26,238 bases of DNA from NCBI GenBank assembly GCA_964522805.1, contig CAZFWP010000013.1, positions 1 to 26,238 on the forward strand. The letters are read 5' to 3'. Shown piece after piece: positions 22,792 to 26,238 of this stretch; positions within the stretch are counted from its first letter, which is position 1, and each line of letters begins with the position of its first letter. The notes under the pieces were generated by a model. The model was not told the origin of the DNA, did no database searches, and was given only the letters and a program-made list of their open reading frames with translations. The position numbers and the translations under genes are program-made. The stretch comes from CAZBYL01 sp964522805 (lineage in GTDB: Bacteria > Synergistota > Synergistia > Synergistales > Synergistaceae).

Positions 22792-23151
22792 TTACTTGAC
22801 AAAACTCTTGACTATTTCCACCAATACCGCGGAGATTTTTTCCATTGACTGAACCGGCACATACTCATAGCGCCCATGAAAATTATGCCCGCCTGTGCAA
22901 ATGTTTGGGCATGGAACTCCCATAAAAGAAAGCTGCGCCCCGTCCGTGCCGCCTCTCATCGGCACGTAAAAAGGTGTAACACCCACGGACTTCATCGCTG
23001 ATTCTATTGCCTCAACAATTTCAAAATGGGGCAAAATCATCTCGCTCATGTTGCCGTACGTATCGGTGATTTCCACCTCCACAGTTCCCGCTCCGTAGAA
23101 TTTATTCAGATATGATGCCGTCTCTTCGATTCTTTCCTTGCGCAGAGCAAA
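22792..23151 (-). pseudogene. pepT: 5'-deleted peptidase T remnant (C-terminal quarter only)
   Basis: About 120 codons remain of an aminotripeptidase of the M20B family. The reading frame is open from a TAA at 23172-23170 and becomes PepT-like from about 23150: RKERIEETASYLNKF, GTVEVEITDTYGNM, PMRGGTDGAQLSFMGVPCPN and GGHNFHGRYEYVPVQSMEK. These include the C-terminal metal-ligand His in GGHNFHG. The N-terminal 300 or so residues with the main zinc ligands are missing. Immediately upstream is the terminator of the YfcC-type carrier gene, so there is no room for a start or promoter. It is a deletion remnant that cannot make an active enzyme. Confidence 0.85.
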
Positions 23152-23167
23152 ACAAGAATTTTTTCTA

Positions 23168-23210
23168 AATTAAAAAGCATCCGCACCGTTTCGGCGGCGC
23201 GGATGCTTTT
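23168..23210 (-). terminator. Rho-independent terminator of the YfcC-family carrier gene
   Basis: AAAAGCATCCGC (23173-23184) and GCGGATGCTTTT (23199-23210) form a perfect 12-bp stem with a small inner CCG/CGG helix. On the minus strand the run of T follows at once. It lies 29 nt beyond the carrier stop and abuts the pepT relic. Confidence 0.9.
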
Positions 23211-23239
23211 AATCTTTAAGCTTATTTTGTGTTCCGGTT

Positions 23240-24658
23240 TTATGCAAATCCAATCATCATAGCGATAGCAACCAACACCATCTGCGTTAAGACCAAGAGC
23301 AGGAAGAGCGGTACAATCCATTTCCACCATTTGTCTATAGTAATTCCTGCTACAGCGCACAAAATCGGCGCAAATGCCGTTGGCCAAACAATGTTTGACA
23401 GCCCGTCTCCGAACTGGAAGCAGAGAACAGCGATTTGACGTGAGATTCCCAGCAGGTCTGAAAGGGGGGCCATTATCGGCATACTGACGACAGCCTGACC
23501 TGAGCCGGAGGGAATGAGGAAATTAAGCAGCGTTTGCACTACGAGCATACATTCCGCAGCAATCCAGCTGGGCATAAATGAAAGCGGCATTGCCATGTAA
23601 TAGACAACTGTGTCAATGATGCTGCCGCTCCGGAGGACAACGAGAATGGCGCGCGCCAATCCGATCATCATTGCCGCCATTGCCATCTCGGCGAAGCTCT
23701 TTGCTACTTTTTCGGCGATATTATTGGGGCTCCAGCCCATGATTGCGGCGCTGATTACGCCCATAAGCATAAATATGGCGCAAAGCTCTTCAAAATACCA
23801 GCCAAATACCTTTGTTCCGTAGACAATTGCCGCAATTCCCGACGCCAGCGTAACCAGCACTAGAATCTCACGAATACCGAACCTGCAATTCTCAAGATCA
23901 GCATCAGCCTGAACGGCTCCGCTCATCTCTGTGCCGTATAGCAAGCTTTTTGTTGGATCTTCCTGTATTTTTATTGCATATCTCATGGTGTAAAGTGAGG
24001 CTACGACAATCATGGAAAGATGGCAGAAGATGCGAAAACCAGCTCCAGACATGGTAGGAACTTCTGCGATGCTCTGAGCCATGCCGACTGTGAAGGGGTT
24101 CATGACTGCTCCTGAATAGCCGATTCCAATACCCAAGGCCACTATCGCCAGTCCGACGATAGCGTCATACCCCATAGCTATGGTGATGCCGACAAATATG
24201 GGGATGAAAGGAAGGGCTTCTTCAAAAACGCCGATAGTGGACGATGCCGCGCCAAGTATGGTTATAAAAGTAGGAATGATAATGGCGCGCGATTTTCCTT
24301 TGAAGATGCGCAGCAGCCCTGATACCAGTCCATTAAAAGCTCCGGTTGAAATAATAAGACCGATGGCGGCATAGGATATCATGACAAAGAAGATGACGCT
24401 TCCAGCATCCATCATGCCGCCATAGATGGATTTCAGCATTTTAAAACCGCTTACCGGGGTTGCGGGGATTGGGTGATACGTGCCCGCGACGACGACAGAA
24501 CGCCCAGCCTCATTGGTGACGCGGTTAAACTCTCCTGCCGGCAGTATCCAAGTGGCTAATGTGCAGACGATAATTATCATTAGCAGCAAGACATAAATAT
24601 GAGGCATGGCAAATCTCTTTTTTGTGCAAAGTTCTCCCTGTGCAGTTGATTGACTCAT
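23240..24658 (-). CDS. YfcC/DcuC-family membrane carrier
   Basis: This is a 472-residue polytopic membrane protein with about 11-12 hydrophobic helices. It fits the YfcC/ArcD-like branch of the C4-dicarboxylate anaerobic carrier superfamily (PF03606), whose members include putative basic amino acid or peptide-related transporters. Typical blocks are WILPAGEFNRV near the N-terminus, the duplicated hairpin regions with GVFEEALPFIPIFVGITIAMGYD (seen as GVFEEALPFIPI) and NFLIPSGSGQAVVSMPIMAPL, and DGLSNIVWPT. The frame opens at 24724, but GGGGG lies 7 nt before ATG 24658, which also removes a non-hydrophobic extension. In many genomes a peptidase gene follows such carriers; here only a pepT fragment remains. 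The substrate is not determined. Confidence 0.85.
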   Translation of the reverse strand: MSQSTAQGELCTKKRFAMPHIYVLLLMIIIVCTLATWILPAGEFNRVTNEAGRSVVVAGTYHPIPATPVSGFKMLKSIYGGMMDAGSVIFFVMISYAAIGLIISTGAFNGLVSGLLRIFKGKSRAIIIPTFITILGAASSTIGVFEEALPFIPIFVGITIAMGYDAIVGLAIVALGIGIGYSGAVMNPFTVGMAQSIAEVPTMSGAGFRIFCHLSMIVVASLYTMRYAIKIQEDPTKSLLYGTEMSGAVQADADLENCRFGIREILVLVTLASGIAAIVYGTKVFGWYFEELCAIFMLMGVISAAIMGWSPNNIAEKVAKSFAEMAMAAMMIGLARAILVVLRSGSIIDTVVYYMAMPLSFMPSWIAAECMLVVQTLLNFLIPSGSGQAVVSMPIMAPLSDLLGISRQIAVLCFQFGDGLSNIVWPTAFAPILCAVAGITIDKWWKWIVPLFLLLVLTQMVLVAIAMMIGFA

Positions 24659-24782
24659 TTCGTTACCCCCTATAAGTATATGGCGCTTATTTCTGTGCGG
24701 CATTGCTGTTGCTTTTGCGTACATGGCTTTTGCATCAAACAGAGGAATTGCTCTCTCCTCTTATTTTTGGGGAAAAGATGTT

Positions 24783-24869
24783 GATATGCAGTCAGCCTTG
24801 CTCTCTGCATATCGTTTGTGCTGCTTTTTTGATAATTTCCGCAAAGTATTTTTGCCAAAGCGGGCAAAA
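24783..24869. promoter_or_regulatory. Two inverted repeats in the leader/upstream region of the carrier gene
   Basis: GATATGCAG-(13)-CTGCATATC (24783-24813) and TTTTGCC-(6)-GGCAAAA (24850-24869) are perfect dyads 125-210 nt upstream of the carrier start on the minus strand. They could be operators or leader hairpins. In the wider gene-free gap (24659-25202) I see a TATACT (around 24675-24680, minus) but no coding frame worth reporting; 24870-25138 shows nothing else. Confidence 0.4.
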
Positions 24870-25138
24870 TGGATGGCAATCTGATCCCCCTTAGATTACA
24901 TGGCGGATAAGGGCGATATTATTTTCATCGGGAATTAATTTTTCATGCGGCAGTCATACTTTCGTCTCTTATGCAGAAGTACCGCTTAAGGCTGCTGCCA
25001 ACACAACTTGATTATAATTTCGTACCGTCAAAATATTATCAAAAGGTGATGTTTGTTTGCGAAGGGGGCTGGCTCTATTTCCGTAATTGAACAGAAAAAA
25101 GATAGCTTTTAACTCAGAGTATTTCTATAATTTTTTCA

Positions 25139-25175
25139 AAGCGGCAAGGTGCTTTTTGCTTGGCTCTTGCCGCTT
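25139..25175. terminator. Hairpin between the HAD gene and the carrier leader
   Basis: AAGCGGCAAG (25139-25148) pairs with CTTGCCGCTT (25166-25175), a 10-bp stem with a 17-nt loop. It lies 28 nt beyond the stop of the minus-strand HAD gene. The minus-side tail is TTTGAAAAAA, a weak T-run, so it is only a likely terminator. Confidence 0.5.
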
Positions 25176-25202
25176 CTTTTGCGGTGGGAGAGACTCGTTA
25201 AG

Positions 25203-26009
25203 TCAGTGCGTGTTCTTTTTAAATCCCAACAGTTTTTCCAAAGCTTCGTCGGCGGTGCGGAAACTCCACTGCGCTTCGGGGAGCAGGCCGCCAATGGCGG
25301 CAAAACGGCCTTTGCCGAAGGCCTGCATCGCCTTCATGTCGGCGGCGGTGTCGCCAAAAAACAGCGGAGAATGGACGTTAAGGCGGCGGCAGAGGATTTC
25401 CAAACCTTCGGGAGATGGTTTGGCAATGCCGGTGTCTAGGTGAATGATGTGCTCTATGGGGAAGTCCTCCCAGCCGAGGCTGACTTTGGCAAGGCTCCAC
25501 TCTCTCAGGTCACGTCCGGTGTAGATGCCCACAGGCAGAGGCAGCTCTTTCCAGTGCGAGGTCAGCATCGGTACTTCCAGAAGGTGCAGCCCCGCTCTTT
25601 GCTCCGTGCCGCCGTAAAGGCCGTAGCAGTATTTTCGCACGGCATCTCGCGGTACCGTGTTGCCGTAGCGGCTTTGGCACCATTCCTCAACGCTGCCGCT
25701 GTATGTTTGCAGCTCACTCACAAGTTCGGCTTCACTGGGAAAGGCCAAGGAAAGTTTTTTTATCCCTTTGCCGGCTGCCATGGAGAGCAGCACCCAGGCA
25801 ATATCATAGTCGTCGTTAAAGGCTCCGTGCCTTTTGAGTATTCTCTCATGCTCCGCAGTGTAGCCGCCGCTGTCGGCGCAGCCGCCGCACATGCTTTCCC
25901 AGCACTCGTTTATCGCCGTGCGTATCACTTCGGGAAAGGAGTTCTCCACATTGAGCAGAACGCCGTCGATGTCAAAGATCAGCGCGTCGGGGGTGAAATT
26001 GTTAAGCAT
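25203..26009 (-). CDS. HAD-superfamily (subfamily IA) hydrolase
   Basis: This is a 268-residue phosphatase-like protein. HAD motif I is LIFDIDGVLLNVE (nucleophile Asp and acid Asp), motif II is the Thr of GIYTGRDLREW, motif III is the Lys of IAKPSPEGLEIL, and motif IV is PLFFGDTAADMKAM. The large cap insert between motifs I and II (about 110 residues) and the sequence NVENSFPEVIRTAIN fit the 'HAD-IA hypothetical 1' group (TIGR01548 type). The natural substrate is unknown. The start ATG 26009 has GGAGG 8 nt upstream and overlaps the end of the uvrA-like gene by 8 nt, so the two are probably co-transcribed. Confidence 0.88.
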   Translation of the reverse strand: MLNNFTPDALIFDIDGVLLNVENSFPEVIRTAINECWESMCGGCADSGGYTAEHERILKRHGAFNDDYDIAWVLLSMAAGKGIKKLSLAFPSEAELVSELQTYSGSVEEWCQSRYGNTVPRDAVRKYCYGLYGGTEQRAGLHLLEVPMLTSHWKELPLPVGIYTGRDLREWSLAKVSLGWEDFPIEHIIHLDTGIAKPSPEGLEILCRRLNVHSPLFFGDTAADMKAMQAFGKGRFAAIGGLLPEAQWSFRTADEALEKLLGFKKNTH

Positions 26010-26238
26010 TTTTTATTCCTCCAAGGTTTTTTTCGCCGTCAGGCAGGCTTGCCGATAAATATGGCGCGGTGACGGAGCTGTTTGAGGCTAATATCTCTTG
26101 CGGGCGGCCGCAGAAGAGTAATTCACCGCCGAACTCTCCGCCGCCTGGTCCAAGCTCGATGAGCCAGTCCGCCTCTTTCATCACTTCCAGGCTGTGCTCA
26201 ACCAAAAAAAGGCTGTTGCCGTCATCGGTCATTTCGTT
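26002..26238 (-). CDS. uvrA: Excinuclease ABC subunit A, C-terminal end (partial)
   Basis: The frame is open to the right edge of the window and encodes the last 78 residues of a UvrA-type ATPase. The second ATP-binding domain's end is seen as DDGNSLFLVEHSLEVMKEAD and DWLIELGPGGGEFGGELLFCG, followed by the PQEI...YL tail. UvrA recognises damaged DNA in nucleotide excision repair. The final residues (SASLPDGEKNLGGIKNA) extend past the usual GTYL-type end. Only the C-terminus is available, so it could be a UvrA paralogue of the UvrA2 type. Confidence 0.85.
   Translation of the reverse strand, partial: NEMTDDGNSLFLVEHSLEVMKEADWLIELGPGGGEFGGELLFCGRPQEILASNSSVTAPYLSASLPDGEKNLGGIKNA

Noticed and set aside
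24670..24894. Small ORFs upstream of the YfcC-type carrier
   Set aside because: No ribosome site, low-complexity Gln/Lys-rich or chance sequence, and they overlap the inverted repeats.
25440..26072. Plus-strand ORF of 210 codons opposite the HAD gene
   Set aside because: Antisense shadow; all four HAD motifs lie on the minus strand.

Overview
The window looks like chromosomal DNA from a strictly anaerobic, probably diderm bacterium with a mid-range G+C content and strong Shine-Dalgarno sites. Three things point that way: a complete Rnf ferredoxin:NAD+ oxidoreductase operon, an AmmeMemoRadiSam (Amr) operon, and what may be the last strand of an outer-membrane barrel at the left edge. Synergistota or a diderm Firmicute (Negativicutes) would fit, but the sequence alone does not settle it.

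Left part (1-6566, + strand). The window opens with the tail of an unknown gene and its terminator. A decayed group II intron reverse-transcriptase relic follows at 241-595. Next is the six-gene operon rnfCDGEAB (767-5834), tightly packed with 1-8 nt overlaps and closed by an intrinsic terminator. It would couple ferredoxin oxidation to NAD+ reduction and cation export. A lone DUF1643 gene comes after it.

Centre (6600-14260). A minus-strand operon encodes a LigB/Memo-AMMECR1 fusion protein, the radical-SAM protein AmrS and an M20D amidohydrolase. Divergent from it is a two-gene molybdenum hydroxylase of the Rhodobacter xanthine dehydrogenase layout: a Moco subunit plus a fused [2Fe-2S]/FAD subunit. 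AmrS appears to start at a rare ATT codon.

Middle right (14467-18651, mostly - strand). This stretch holds purA, a small secreted protein overlapping a GIY-YIG protein, a candidate structured RNA ending in a terminator, a nitroreductase, an HxlR regulator and a PPOX flavoprotein with a perfect palindrome in its leader.

Right part (18704-26238). A molybdate uptake operon modCABD (+) plausibly feeds the molybdenum hydroxylase. Its ModC lacks the usual regulatory domain and its modB appears to start at ATA. A ketopantoate-reductase-like gene follows. On the minus strand are a YfcC-type carrier, a 5'-deleted peptidase T relic just downstream of the carrier's terminator, a HAD hydrolase and the C-terminus of UvrA.

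I found no CRISPR array, tRNA, rRNA, intact mobile element or defence system. The most unusual signals are the two independent non-AUG (ATT and ATA) starts and the structured, terminator-ended non-coding stretch at 16503-16724.
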